This document shows, in pieces, positions 37,752 through 46,427 of a stretch of DNA of 64,000 nt (position 1 is its first letter; every line of letters starts with the position of its first letter). The position numbers and the translations under genes were made by a program. The stretch is from IMG/VR virus record IMGVR_UViG_3300026130_000003, positions 1 to 64,000 of that record, one strand, 5' to 3'. The stretch comes from a virus. Below the pieces are notes generated by a model. It had not been told where the DNA came from. It did not search any database and was given only the letters and a program-made list of their open reading frames with translations.

Positions 37752-37780
37752 TATTTATCACCGTATAAACTACGAAGTTT
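37752..37780 (-). promoter_or_regulatory. Late promoter with 29-bp repeated element (copy 1)
   Basis: TGATAAATA at 37760-37752 is followed upstream by a stretch reading AAACTTCGTAGTTTATACGG on the minus strand. The whole 29 bp matches 46232-46260 at 27 positions. It precedes the gp25-gp6-giant gene unit. Confidence 0.6.
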
Positions 37781-37800
37781 GAGGATTTCTAGTTATGGAA

Positions 37801-37822
37801 AACCCTAGAAAATTCTAGGGTT
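37801..37822 (-). terminator. Terminator-like hairpin after FG-GAP protein 2
   Basis: AACCCTAGAA / TTCTAGGGTT, a 10-bp perfect inverted repeat with a 2-nt centre, 10 bp beyond the stop of the FG-GAP gene. On the minus strand it continues TTCC, so the U-tract is short and termination may be partial. Confidence 0.55.
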
Positions 37823-37832
37823 ATTATTTTCC

Positions 37833-39113
37833 TTAACTTAATTCGAATATGTATGCTTTACCTGAATCGACACCATCTGCATCGTCTTCCGTATGTGCGC
37901 TTACAATAGCATAGTTACCAGAAATGCTTACAAAATTACCGAAATAATCGCCAGCACTTGTACTGAATGCGTTTGGATTGTCTATTGTAGCAACTAAAGT
38001 TCCAGTCGTAACATCAAATATGTATGCTTTACCCGAACCATCACCATTTGCATCGTCTTCACTAGATGCGCCTACAATAGCATAGTTACCAGAGATACTT
38101 ACTGATGTACCGAAATAATCACTAGCACTTGTACTGAATGCGTTTGGATTGTCTAGTGTATATAATAAGTTACCAGTCGTAACATCAAAGATGTATGCTT
38201 TACCCGAACCATCACCATCTGCATCGTCTTCCGTATGTGCGCTTACAATAGCATAGTTACCAGAAATACTTACTGACCAACCGAAATAATCACTAGCACT
38301 TGTACTGAATGCATTTGGATTGGCTAGTGTATATAATAAGTTACCAGTCGTAACATCAAAGATGTATGCTTTACCCGAATCCGTGCCACTAGCATCACCT
38401 TCTCGATATGCACCTACAATAGCATAGTTACCATCAATACTTACGGATTGTCCGAAATTATCATTAGTACTTGTACTGTATGGGTTTGGATCGTCTAGTG
38501 TATGCAACAAGTTACCAGTTGTCACATCAAAGATGTATGCTTTACCTGAGTTAATAACACTTGCATCATCTTCATACCATGCGCCCACAATTGCGTAGTT
38601 TCCATCAATACTTACTGATATACCGAAATTATCATGTAAACTGGTACTGTATGGATTTGGATTGTCTAGTGTGTGTAACAAGTTACCAGTTGTTACATCG
38701 AATATGTATGCTTTACCTGAATTAGTACCGCCTGCATCGTCTTCATAGTGTGCGCTTACAATAGCATAGTTACCAGAGATACTTACTGATGCACCGAAAT
38801 AATCACTAGAACTTGTACTGAATGCATTTGGATTATCTAGCGTATGTAGTAAATTACCTGTAGTCACATCAAATATGTATGCTTTACCTGAATTGAAGCC
38901 GCCGTCAGCATCTTCTTCATTGACTGCACCTATAATTGCGTAATTACCAGAAATACTTACTGATCGACCGAAATAATCACTTTGACTCGTACTGTATGCA
39001 TTTGGATTATCTAGTGTTTTTCTTAATGTTGCTGTTACGGTTGGTGGTATGATAACCGAAGTTGTACCCACCGATCTTGTTAACTGTGTATTGTTGAATC
39101 TTATTTTTGCCAT
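37833..39113 (-). CDS. Seven-bladed FG-GAP beta-propeller protein 2
   Basis: A 426-residue paralogue of 8011-9306. It has the same seven blades, each with [33 protein letters not shown] and [15 protein letters not shown]. The N-terminus [14 protein letters not shown] resembles the other copy's KFNNVHVTR and may be the virion anchor; ATLRKTLD supplies the closing strand. Acidic [10 protein letters not shown] loops fit calcium sites. It again has its own late promoter and terminator and again faces a divergent sigma70-driven gene (clpP). The role is probably adhesion or decoration. Confidence 0.75.
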   Translation of the reverse strand: MAKIRFNNTQLTRSVGTTSVIIPPTVTATLRKTLDNPNAYSTSQSDYFGRSVSISGNYAIIGAVNEEDADGGFNSGKAYIFDVTTGNLLHTLDNPNAFSTSSSDYFGASVSISGNYAIVSAHYEDDAGGTNSGKAYIFDVTTGNLLHTLDNPNPYSTSLHDNFGISVSIDGNYAIVGAWYEDDASVINSGKAYIFDVTTGNLLHTLDDPNPYSTSTNDNFGQSVSIDGNYAIVGAYREGDASGTDSGKAYIFDVTTGNLLYTLANPNAFSTSASDYFGWSVSISGNYAIVSAHTEDDADGDGSGKAYIFDVTTGNLLYTLDNPNAFSTSASDYFGTSVSISGNYAIVGASSEDDANGDGSGKAYIFDVTTGTLVATIDNPNAFSTSAGDYFGNFVSISGNYAIVSAHTEDDADGVDSGKAYIFELS

Positions 39114-39144
39114 TCACTGGTCTCCTTGTTAAAACAGTTTTATC

Positions 39145-39153
39145 TATTTATCA
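39145..39153 (-). promoter_or_regulatory. Late promoter (TGATAAATA) for FG-GAP protein 2
   Basis: TGATAAATA on the minus strand; the predicted start near 39139 leaves a leader of about 25 nt containing AAGGAGAC before ATG 39113. Confidence 0.6.
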
Positions 39154-39159
39154 AAATCA

Positions 39160-39188
39160 TTGACAACTTGTGTATAAGTTGTTATTAT
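39160..39188 (+). promoter_or_regulatory. Sigma70 promoter for clpP
   Basis: Perfect TTGACA (39160-39165), 17-bp spacer, TATTAT (39183-39188, 5 of 6). The predicted start is near 39195, with AAAAGGAA before ATG 39225. Confidence 0.7.
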
Positions 39189-39224
39189 AGAAGAACACAA
39201 ACTAACAAAAGGAATATTTCTATT

Positions 39225-39851
39225 ATGGCATTAGTACCAATGGTCATTGAACAAACACCTCAAGGTGAACGTGCAATGGATATCAAATCACGCTTACTAA
39301 AAGAGCGTGTATTGTTTCTTACAGGAGTAGTAGACGACCACATTTCAGATTTGATTTGTACTCAACTATTGTTCTTAGAGGCAGACAACCCAGAAAAAGA
39401 TATCCATCTGTATATCAACTCGCCGGGCGGTAGCGTAACTGCTGGCTTGGCAATGTATGATACTATGCAATTCATCAAGTGTGACGTAACTACTACGGTT
39501 ATGGGTCAGGCAGCATCAATGGGATCTTTCTTAGCACAAGCAGGAGCACCAGGAAAACGTTTTGTGCTTCCAGAATCTCGTACTATGATTCACCGTGTAT
39601 CATCAGGAACTCCTGGCACACGTGGTTCTGTACACGTTCAAGAACTAGAATTCGAAGATGCTCGCCGTCACTTTGAAGAGTCTAAGCGACTAAATGAGCG
39701 ACTAACCCAGTTGTATGTTAAACACAATACCGCAGGCAAACAATATGAAGAGTTGTTCAATACTATGAAGTTTGATACATTCTTGTCTGCGGAAGAAGCA
39801 GTTGCAAACGGTTTTGCTGACCGTGTTCTGGCAAGTCGTGAAGAACTTTAA
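39225..39851 (+). CDS. clpP: ClpP serine protease subunit
   Basis: A 208-residue ClpP. It has [20 protein letters not shown], the nucleophile in [15 protein letters not shown] (Ser near residue 97), the catalytic His in [11 protein letters not shown] and a downstream acidic region with [19 protein letters not shown]. Residues that build the barrel and handle helix are complete, so it should form the tetradecamer and could associate with a host ClpX/ClpA. Instead of the usual HQPSGG loop after the His it has [14 protein letters not shown] chose ATG 39225 because the protein then begins [10 protein letters not shown] like bacterial ClpP. It is driven by its own sigma70 promoter and ends tail to tail with the 39848 gene, stops overlapping. 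Confidence 0.95.
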   Translation: MALVPMVIEQTPQGERAMDIKSRLLKERVLFLTGVVDDHISDLICTQLLFLEADNPEKDIHLYINSPGGSVTAGLAMYDTMQFIKCDVTTTVMGQAASMGSFLAQAGAPGKRFVLPESRTMIHRVSSGTPGTRGSVHVQELEFEDARRHFEESKRLNERLTQLYVKHNTAGKQYEELFNTMKFDTFLSAEEAVANGFADRVLASREEL

Positions 39852-40486
39852 CTATATCCAGGAACATAACTCCAAATATTAGCAATTGCCATACGGCGTT
39901 TGGCGAGGTTGTCATCAACTTTGCCATTCGCCCTTTTTATGTTTGTTTGAATTTCATCTGTAATTTCAAACCACAATCCTTCATTAACCATTTTAACAAT
40001 AGCACTATCTTCTACTGAATCTACACCCTCATAAAAGAAATGAATCAACAATGCGTCATATTGTGTTTGTGATATAGGTTGATGCACAAACTGTTCTATG
40101 ATATTACCTATATTTCGCAGTTGCTTTTCTAATATCTTTTCTGCTTCGGCACGATTTATTATCCCAGTTGTAATGTCAATGCGTTTAGAAGCAACCGTAA
40201 TGTATCCAGTCTTTAGTTCTATAGGTGATACTTTGTAACCGAATCCTATCGTATCATCATTCGTTAACTCTAGTATTGGGTTTTCTTCTTTTGTTATAAA
40301 ATCTTTACTGAATATAGAAAATGTCAAATCTTCAGGTTGATAACATTTTACTTTAACATCAGAAAGAATATAATCCGGTTTATCATCATTGTATAACAGA
40401 CCCAAATAGGTACCATAAGGTGTTACCACATTTAATGGACGTTGGATGTAATTAAGAAGCGACCCTTGTCTTTTATCGTATATCAT
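39848..40486 (-). CDS. GH24 lysozyme-like protein with extra N-terminal domain
   Basis: A 212-residue protein. From about residue 85 it follows the phage lysozyme pattern: [20 protein letters not shown], then [13 protein letters not shown], then [16 protein letters not shown], ending [14 protein letters not shown]. The segment between the catalytic Glu and Thr looks shorter than in T4 lysozyme, so activity is uncertain. The N-terminal ~80 residues ([15 protein letters not shown]) are unfamiliar and beta-rich. It follows the spike gene, with AAGGAGG overlapping that gene's stop, so it is co-transcribed with the hub rather than placed in a lysis cassette. It may be a baseplate-associated or exported lysozyme. 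Confidence 0.6.
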   Translation of the reverse strand: MIYDKRQGSLLNYIQRPLNVVTPYGTYLGLLYNDDKPDYILSDVKVKCYQPEDLTFSIFSKDFITKEENPILELTNDDTIGFGYKVSPIELKTGYITVASKRIDITTGIINRAEAEKILEKQLRNIGNIIEQFVHQPISQTQYDALLIHFFYEGVDSVEDSAIVKMVNEGLWFEITDEIQTNIKRANGKVDDNLAKRRMAIANIWSYVPGYS

Positions 40487-40495
40487 ATAACCTCC

Positions 40496-42775
40496 TTAAC
40501 CCATTAATGACTTCAACCACGATGGTGCGTATGCATAACGACCACCTGCGCCCCATGTTCTTGAAGCATTTGTTGGTACAGTATTACCTGGTGCAATGTC
40601 TATGTGATATGTACTACCGCCCATATAACCTGCGCCTGCACCTATACTCAAAGCACCATTTGCTTTTGCACTCTTAAAGAACTGTCTAATCATAGGTTCA
40701 TGCTGTGGATTGGTAATATATAACTTTTGTCCGTCTTTGAATAACTGTACATCTGCCGCATAACCATCGTTATGTCTGTCACTACCTGTACGTCTACCTC
40801 TTGGATGTTGCCCACCAGATGTTATAAGCACACGTATGTTAGTAGACTGTGCTGATTTTTCAAGTATAGTGAATAGTTCATCTTGTAGAGGTAGATTTCT
40901 TACAGTGATAGAACCTGAATACTCTACTAGCCCTTGTGGTACCTCGCCGGTATCACCGCCACCTCCTTCACCTGTTGGTTGCGTTCTATCAACAGTTTGT
41001 TTAGATTGCGGTTGGTTCATTGCTGTTTGTTGCGCTTGATAACTTTGCGGATCTTCCTGTATAGGACCAGAAGTGTATGTTGGCATAACAGGTCTTATAA
41101 ACGGCTCATGTGTAGGCATTATAGGCACTGTAATTTGTTTTGCTACTGTAGATTCTAAATTTTGTATGTCAGGCATATCTTTCTTTGGTATCTCAGATGC
41201 TTGTTGTGCTACAGGACCATTTAAGTGTAGTACACCTCCGCTGGTCGTAACAAACATACTTGTACCAACCCAAGTGTGTGCCGAACCTTTGGCTTCAGTG
41301 TAATTAGAACCTGATGATTTAAGATGATAATTTTTGTTATTCATTGTAGTGTCGTTAACACTTCGCATATTAATTTTGTTACCAGCATCTATATTAATAT
41401 CTTTATCAGCACGAAGGTTAATATCTTTCTCCGCTCGCATACTAATAGAGCCTTGTGCGTATGTCATCACATGTCCATCGGCTCCTATTTCGACCCACGC
41501 TGTTCCTTTAGAGTTGATCATGTAGATAAAGTCATTATCTCCATCAAGTATAACACTTGCCCCAGAACCCGTTGTAAGGCGTATTTGAGACGGATGAATG
41601 TTTCCTTCATCGTCTGTACTACCGTCATCAATTGTCAATGCATTTTGACCCGGAGACTTAATGCCGAATACACGGGCGGCTTGTGGTTCGTTATAACTTG
41701 CATCACGATTAGGAGATGCTGTAGATTGACCACGCACTGGGTCCGTATACAACCCTTGTGCTGATACGTTTATGTTTCTTGGGTGGTTAGAAAACGCAGG
41801 ACCTACTGTACTTTCACCTTGTGAGTTTGATAAAAACCATTTAGATTCTTGCTTGCGCCTTTTCTCATTGTCACCGCCAAACAATCCGCCAACTGACTTC
41901 GCAAGATTAGATGCTATCTCAGCATTCTTTAAAGTACCTGCACCTGTAATTTGTTCTATATTACCTGCTGATTGTGCGTATGATGTTAGTGCATTTATTT
42001 GCGATTCATTCCACACGTAACCTTTTTCAATACCGTATCGTATAACATAATCTCGTTTATTAAGTAACTCATCCTTCAAACGTTTTTCGGCTTCGTCTTT
42101 AGTAATGTATTCGTCATCGAATTTTGCCTTCGTGCCATAACCATTGAATATCTGGTCGGCGGTATATTGAGTTGATTCTTTGAATCCGGAAGACTCTTTA
42201 ACAAAATTTAACAATTCGTTTGACAGTGGTTTGTCACCGATGATTGCCATAGTACCCGATGTTGAATTTGCAGGCGATGCACCAGCAGCACCATCTAAGT
42301 TTTGTGCAGTTGCTAAGTCTGGTATACGAGATTTCGCAGCAGGTTGGTCAGCGTATACGCCTTCACCCTGTCCTGTACCATCTGCAAGTGCCTTACCTAC
42401 AGCACCACCGGATACAATGTCTGGTACTCCTCCTGCAACTGCGAACCAATAGCCTTCTCTTAAATCGCCATTATTAGCAAAGAAAACCATGATTGTCAAG
42501 CCTGGGTCTGGAGGGACAGCATAGAAACCGTAGTTAGATATTCCGTTAGTTCCTCCAAATGGCGAAGCATATTGGAAGTATAATGGTTTGTCAGGGTTAC
42601 CCGCAAGTTTAGGTATATATGCGGCTAGTCGTCCACGACCTTCGGGATCAGGATCGCCAGTTGTAATTGCTTTGTATATACCACTTTGTACTTTATCTAT
42701 AAGTGGGTTGTTCTTATGATGTTTGTTCTTGTTAAACACCTCACCCAATGATGGTCTTTTATCATTATACGACAT
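40496..42775 (-). CDS. 5: Spike/hub protein gp5-like with lysozyme and M15-type peptidase domains
   Basis: A 759-residue puncturing device. (1) N-terminal OB-fold as in gp5 (GDPDPEGRGRLAAYIPKLAG, DPGLTIMVFFANNGDLREGYW; residues ~35-115). (2) A lysozyme-like segment at residues ~190-300 (NFVKESSGFKES, NGYGTKAKFDD, ITKDEAEKRL, NALTSYAQSAG). (3) A beta-helix, residues ~390-500 (repeats such as GSISMRAEKDINLRADKDIN). (4) A C-terminal zinc-peptidase-like domain (residues ~620-745) with SGGQHPRGRRTGSDRHNDGY, AADVQL and TYHIDIAPG, an M15/D,D-peptidase-type H-D-HxD set. T4 gp5 has no peptidase domain. It shares one base with the gene upstream (TAATG). Confidence 0.8.
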   Translation of the reverse strand: MSYNDKRPSLGEVFNKNKHHKNNPLIDKVQSGIYKAITTGDPDPEGRGRLAAYIPKLAGNPDKPLYFQYASPFGGTNGISNYGFYAVPPDPGLTIMVFFANNGDLREGYWFAVAGGVPDIVSGGAVGKALADGTGQGEGVYADQPAAKSRIPDLATAQNLDGAAGASPANSTSGTMAIIGDKPLSNELLNFVKESSGFKESTQYTADQIFNGYGTKAKFDDEYITKDEAEKRLKDELLNKRDYVIRYGIEKGYVWNESQINALTSYAQSAGNIEQITGAGTLKNAEIASNLAKSVGGLFGGDNEKRRKQESKWFLSNSQGESTVGPAFSNHPRNINVSAQGLYTDPVRGQSTASPNRDASYNEPQAARVFGIKSPGQNALTIDDGSTDDEGNIHPSQIRLTTGSGASVILDGDNDFIYMINSKGTAWVEIGADGHVMTYAQGSISMRAEKDINLRADKDINIDAGNKINMRSVNDTTMNNKNYHLKSSGSNYTEAKGSAHTWVGTSMFVTTSGGVLHLNGPVAQQASEIPKKDMPDIQNLESTVAKQITVPIMPTHEPFIRPVMPTYTSGPIQEDPQSYQAQQTAMNQPQSKQTVDRTQPTGEGGGGDTGEVPQGLVEYSGSITVRNLPLQDELFTILEKSAQSTNIRVLITSGGQHPRGRRTGSDRHNDGYAADVQLFKDGQKLYITNPQHEPMIRQFFKSAKANGALSIGAGAGYMGGSTYHIDIAPGNTVPTNASRTWGAGGRYAYAPSWLKSLMG

Positions 42776-45324
42776 TATGGTTCTCCATCCAATTGTACAG
42801 TAACTTCACCTTTAAATTTCTTTTCATATTCTTTTGCGGCATCAAGTCGTATCATAGACAGTGTTTGTGTGAATGCTCCGCCAGAAAAACTAGATTCAAT
42901 ATCTTTAACAAAATACAAATACGTGAACAAGTTATCTATTTTCAAATTGTCATTCTCATCCGAACCATTAGGAGCATTACGTATTAACATTACAACATTA
43001 GTTCCAGCAATACCATATTGTAGATTTCTCTCTTTGTCAGCATTCACTACTTGAAGTTCCGAAACATGTTCTATTTCTCTGGTCTTAGGTTCAGTCACCG
43101 GAGAAATCCAAAAAGGATCACCTACAATAGTCATCTCAGCATTGACCATACTCAAATCTATATTATGTCCTTCATCAAACTTGTGATTTACTATGTCTTC
43201 ATCAATTTGAATATTTGAAGATACAGAAGATGCTCTACGCATATTTTCTATGTACTTATAACTAGAAGACCTGAACATTCCTGGATTAGTCAATATTATG
43301 TCAAGCAATTGTTGTTTTTCTTTAGAGGTCAATGATAATACTTTATCGTCATCTAAATTTTCAAGTAACATTATGCCATTGCCTCGACTTTGTTCTCTTA
43401 TCGTTTTAACATCTTCATATAACTTGTTACTTGCGTTTGTTGATTGAACACCAAACACTATATCAAATGTTTCGTTGTCATTTGATTTTAATTGATTTTG
43501 TTTTTCAAATTGTGCGGTTCTAATATTTTGAAGTCTTCTCCATTCACTATCTTGTTGCTCAACTCTTGAGGCAATATTAGAGTCAGATAGTGCTTCTGCA
43601 ACTAATGAATCATCTGCTGCCGCCATTCGTAACTCAGTGAATGATTTGTCGTTGTACTGCGCCATCAACGCTCTCTCAGGTCCATCACCTCCTAATCCTA
43701 GATTAGAACGGATAGCAGAAAGTATTTCGTTTTTAACTTCTCGGTTTTCGTTGTCAAAGTTTTTTTCTTGTCTTTCCAAATCTCTTTTAACTTGTTCGTA
43801 TTCATTGGTTAAACGAATATGGTCAGAACTTAACTCTTCTAGTCTGGCACGTGCTTGGTCATTGATACCTTCAAGACCGCGTATATAGTTTTCTAAATGC
43901 TGGTTTATACTGTAGTTACTTGTGAAGTTATTAGTAGTCTTGGTTAACTGTCTATTGAGTTTCACTTCCAATGCCAAGATATCAGTATTTAACCCAGTAT
44001 AGTCACTGTAATATTTCTTAACAAGTCTATTTTGCTGTAGTAGTTTGTCTATATTACTCGTTACATGTGTTGACTTTTCTGCCAAATCTGTTATATTTTG
44101 GTCAACAAATTCTTCACGTATGTCAAGAAAATACTTTATATCGTATGCTTGTGTACCAGTGACCATGTTAAATCCATTAATCTTAGGCACTGTATGTACA
44201 GTGATATGTGGCAACTTCGTAAATGTGTTACTAGTTTCAGTTAACGACTTAGCAACATTCATTGAATGAAGTACCAAATCACGTAACGCATATTTTATAC
44301 TCGTTCCAGCATGAACTGTAGCAATAAAACCGTTTTGTGTCATTTCTAATGGCAATCTGCCCTTTCGCTCCGGATCTGCTTTATTAGACGCTTCCTGATA
44401 GTTAGGTTTGCTGGAATCCATTATAGGATTGTTTTTACCATATGTGTTTTTAAAGTTTTCTGAAAACTCAAAGAAGTAAGAATTTTGATATTGAGTATCG
44501 TTAGTAAAACGCAATTCTGCTAGATATTGGTCTATTGCACTTTCTAAGTTTTTAACCGTAGTTTCTAATGTATCTCCAATTTTATATTCGATATCTTCAA
44601 TAACAATGTCGTTTTCAGGTTTATTGCCCATATCTGTAGCAATGACACCTTCCAACGTTGCTACTGTACCTTCTAATGTAGTAGATGTTTGTATGTCGTT
44701 TATGTTACTGATTACAAATGGTATCAATCTTCTATCTGGTAAGTTGTATGCTTCACCATCATGACCATATCCTGTGAATGTTATATCTATAAAGAATGTA
44801 GCATATGCGATTGAAGGATAACCCATAATTTTAATTGCTTTGAGTATGTTGTCTATTAGAAAGGCGTTACCAACACTAGTCAAAGTAAATGAAAGATGTG
44901 TGCCCACACCACCATGGTCTAGACCTTGAGTGTTACCTATACTTCTGATAGTCAAATCATCTATCATTATCTCAGTTGTCAAACCAGTTTGTGCGATAAC
45001 AATGGCATCATCTGATGGCCATGAACCAGAAAACATATCATCGATACTTACTTCACCATTTAAAAACCTTCTAGTTTCCAACTGGTCTACAATAAACATT
45101 TTCAAGTTATAGGTATACGTTTCATACTCATGTAACGGATTGGGAACCCAATCGTTAGTTCGTTCAATACTATTCAAGTTTCCTAGTGAGTTATCCTGAA
45201 TTATTTCGTTTCCCTGATTGAATTGACTTTGTTGTTCAGGAGTCGCATTAACCTCTGGACTTTGAACAAGTTCAGGATTGTTAGACGAATAGAGTTTGAC
45301 TATTTCCTCGTTAGTTAACGCCAT
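42775..45324 (-). CDS. Baseplate hub-region structural protein (gp27-like candidate)
   Basis: An 849-residue protein between gp53 and the gp5-like spike. It opens with a disordered Asn/Gln-rich tract, then LHEYETYTYNLKMFIVDQLE and a beta-rich region (residues ~60-230). A long coiled coil occupies residues ~465-560 (LENYIRGLEGINDQARARLE...). The C-terminal beta domain has MTIVGDPFWISP and FTQTLSMIRLDA, resembling hub proteins that hold the spike. Overlapping TAATG junctions on both sides tie it to the hub operon. T4 gp27 has about 390 residues, so this would be a much enlarged version; the assignment is positional. Confidence 0.45.
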   Translation of the reverse strand: MALTNEEIVKLYSSNNPELVQSPEVNATPEQQSQFNQGNEIIQDNSLGNLNSIERTNDWVPNPLHEYETYTYNLKMFIVDQLETRRFLNGEVSIDDMFSGSWPSDDAIVIAQTGLTTEIMIDDLTIRSIGNTQGLDHGGVGTHLSFTLTSVGNAFLIDNILKAIKIMGYPSIAYATFFIDITFTGYGHDGEAYNLPDRRLIPFVISNINDIQTSTTLEGTVATLEGVIATDMGNKPENDIVIEDIEYKIGDTLETTVKNLESAIDQYLAELRFTNDTQYQNSYFFEFSENFKNTYGKNNPIMDSSKPNYQEASNKADPERKGRLPLEMTQNGFIATVHAGTSIKYALRDLVLHSMNVAKSLTETSNTFTKLPHITVHTVPKINGFNMVTGTQAYDIKYFLDIREEFVDQNITDLAEKSTHVTSNIDKLLQQNRLVKKYYSDYTGLNTDILALEVKLNRQLTKTTNNFTSNYSINQHLENYIRGLEGINDQARARLEELSSDHIRLTNEYEQVKRDLERQEKNFDNENREVKNEILSAIRSNLGLGGDGPERALMAQYNDKSFTELRMAAADDSLVAEALSDSNIASRVEQQDSEWRRLQNIRTAQFEKQNQLKSNDNETFDIVFGVQSTNASNKLYEDVKTIREQSRGNGIMLLENLDDDKVLSLTSKEKQQLLDIILTNPGMFRSSSYKYIENMRRASSVSSNIQIDEDIVNHKFDEGHNIDLSMVNAEMTIVGDPFWISPVTEPKTREIEHVSELQVVNADKERNLQYGIAGTNVVMLIRNAPNGSDENDNLKIDNLFTYLYFVKDIESSFSGGAFTQTLSMIRLDAAKEYEKKFKGEVTVQLDGEP

Positions 45325-45614
45325 TAACTCATCCTCGATATATTATCTGCTGATGGTACTCGTATAGTTGTACCTGCGGTAAAATCAAACACTGGATCCT
45401 TGATTGTGTTTTTGTTTCGTTGTGCAAATATCCACCAGTACTTAGAAGTGCCATAACGGTCGTAACTAAACAAGTCAGGACGTTTATCATACTTTTGTTC
45501 AATGACATAAACTTCATCCAAAGGATCTTCGTATATGTATCTTGGCACTTGCAAATCTAAAATAGTTTTATCTACTGTTGGGGTTTTAAACCACGGACTA
45601 TGCTTTTCGTACAT
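45324..45614 (-). CDS. 53: Baseplate wedge protein gp53
   Basis: A 96-residue protein with the gp53 pattern: EQKYDKRPDLFSYDRYG, SKYWWIFAQRN and DFTAGTTIRVPS (the last resembling a LysM tail). gp53 locks wedges together around the hub. T4 gp53 is about 196 residues, so this is a compact form. It starts 1 bp after the upstream gene and ends overlapping the next start. Confidence 0.8.
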   Translation of the reverse strand: MYEKHSPWFKTPTVDKTILDLQVPRYIYEDPLDEVYVIEQKYDKRPDLFSYDRYGTSKYWWIFAQRNKNTIKDPVFDFTAGTTIRVPSADNISRMS

Positions 45615-45615
45615 T

Positions 45616-46206
45616 TTAGATATACCCCTTATTTCTTAAATTACCCATCGAATAATCACGTAATGAAAATTCACCTCGCACTTTTGCCGGAGCGTATGTA
45701 GTACTCAGAGACAATACAAATGTACTTGATACTGGCAAATATGCAACAGTTCCGTTGTTATCAAACGGTATATAGTCTACATCGTTTTCAAAGTTCCATT
45801 GGAATCCTGCGACTACAACAGGAACATTGGTATATATGTTGTTGATATGCAATCGTAGAACAGGCGGTGGGAGACCTTTACTTTCGTCCTTTTCACCAAA
45901 ATGCATTTTCATTGCCGCTCTGAAAAACTGAGACATATCCAACACTTCTTCTGCATCTAATTCTGTGCGAATAATCATAGGTGCAATCAACGAAATCTCT
46001 GCGTTGGTACCGCTTTGAAATATTTTTTGTTGATAGTTAGAATGCGTCGGATCGTAACTACTGTATCCCGCATCGCCACTTATACTAATGGTAGGCGTGT
46101 AGGGAAAAGATACTTTCCTACGGTTCAATCTGTTGGCGGGGTCGGTTATATAGACCCTTTCTTCTGCTTCTCTGGTTTGGTCGTACAGACTTTTTGGTAT
46201 TGCCAT
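45616..46206 (-). CDS. Tail-tube initiator/baseplate cap-like protein (gp48/gp54 region)
   Basis: A 196-residue protein: MAIPKSLYDQTREAEERVYI, then MSQFFRAAMKMHFGEKD and LPPPVLRLHINNIYTNVPVVV, then a SSTFVLSLSTTYAPAKVRG strand set. The PPPVLRL...VPVVV block and the location upstream of gp53 and the hub fit the tube-initiation proteins gp48/gp54 of T4-like phages, though it is shorter. ATG 46206 is preferred over ATG 46212: AGGAG lies 8 nt before the former but only 2 nt before the latter. It is the first gene of the hub operon. Confidence 0.55.
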   Translation of the reverse strand: MAIPKSLYDQTREAEERVYITDPANRLNRRKVSFPYTPTISISGDAGYSSYDPTHSNYQQKIFQSGTNAEISLIAPMIIRTELDAEEVLDMSQFFRAAMKMHFGEKDESKGLPPPVLRLHINNIYTNVPVVVAGFQWNFENDVDYIPFDNNGTVAYLPVSSTFVLSLSTTYAPAKVRGEFSLRDYSMGNLRNKGYI

Positions 46207-46231
46207 TTGCATGTCTCCTATTTCATAGTTG

Positions 46232-46260
46232 TATTTATCTTCGTATAAACTACGAAGTTT
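46232..46260 (-). promoter_or_regulatory. Late promoter with 29-bp repeated element (copy 2)
   Basis: AGATAAATA at 46240-46232 plus the upstream stretch AAACTTCGTAGTTTATACGA. In this copy CTTCGTA and TACGAAG form a 7-bp hairpin directly upstream of the promoter. The predicted start is near 46226, 20 nt before ATG 46206. Confidence 0.6.
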
Positions 46261-46276
46261 TAGAAATAGGAAGTAT

Positions 46277-46314
46277 AAAAAAATCCCTTCACACCGTAAG
46301 ATGTAAAGGGATTT
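46277..46314 (-). terminator. Strong rho-independent terminator
   Basis: AAATCCCTT / AAGGGATTT, a 9-bp stem around a 16-nt loop, followed on the minus strand by TTTTTTTAT. It ends the transcript of the candidate small RNA and any read-through from the histone-like gene. Confidence 0.8.
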
Positions 46315-46386
46315 GACTTCAGATTTAAAAATGAGTTAACCACGCAGTGAGAGGTTAAGAGAGAGGAGACACGTTGCTAACTCATT
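46277..46386 (-). ncRNA. Candidate phage small RNA with anti-Shine-Dalgarno loop
   Basis: A self-contained unit of about 110 nt lies between a sigma70 promoter (46421-46393) and the terminator above, with no open frame of note. The predicted RNA starts with AATGAGTTA (46386-46378), which pairs with TAACTCATT (46338-46330). The enclosed loop carries GTCTCCTCTCTCTT, complementary to Shine-Dalgarno sequences such as AGGAGA. An inner TTAACC/GGTTAA pairing is a possible alternative stem. Function is unknown; translation control or sRNA pairing is a guess. Confidence 0.5.
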
Positions 46387-46388
46387 AA

Positions 46389-46421
46389 TATCATTATCTC
46401 AAATAATGATAGCCCTGTCAA
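46389..46421 (-). promoter_or_regulatory. Sigma70 promoter with operator-like dyad
   Basis: TTGACA (46421-46416, perfect), 17-bp spacer, GATAAT (46398-46393, 5 of 6). A perfect 9-bp inverted repeat TATCATTAT-N5-ATAATGATA (46389-46411) covers the -10 and half the spacer, as a repressor site would. Confidence 0.6.
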
Positions 46422-46427
46422 GGGTTT

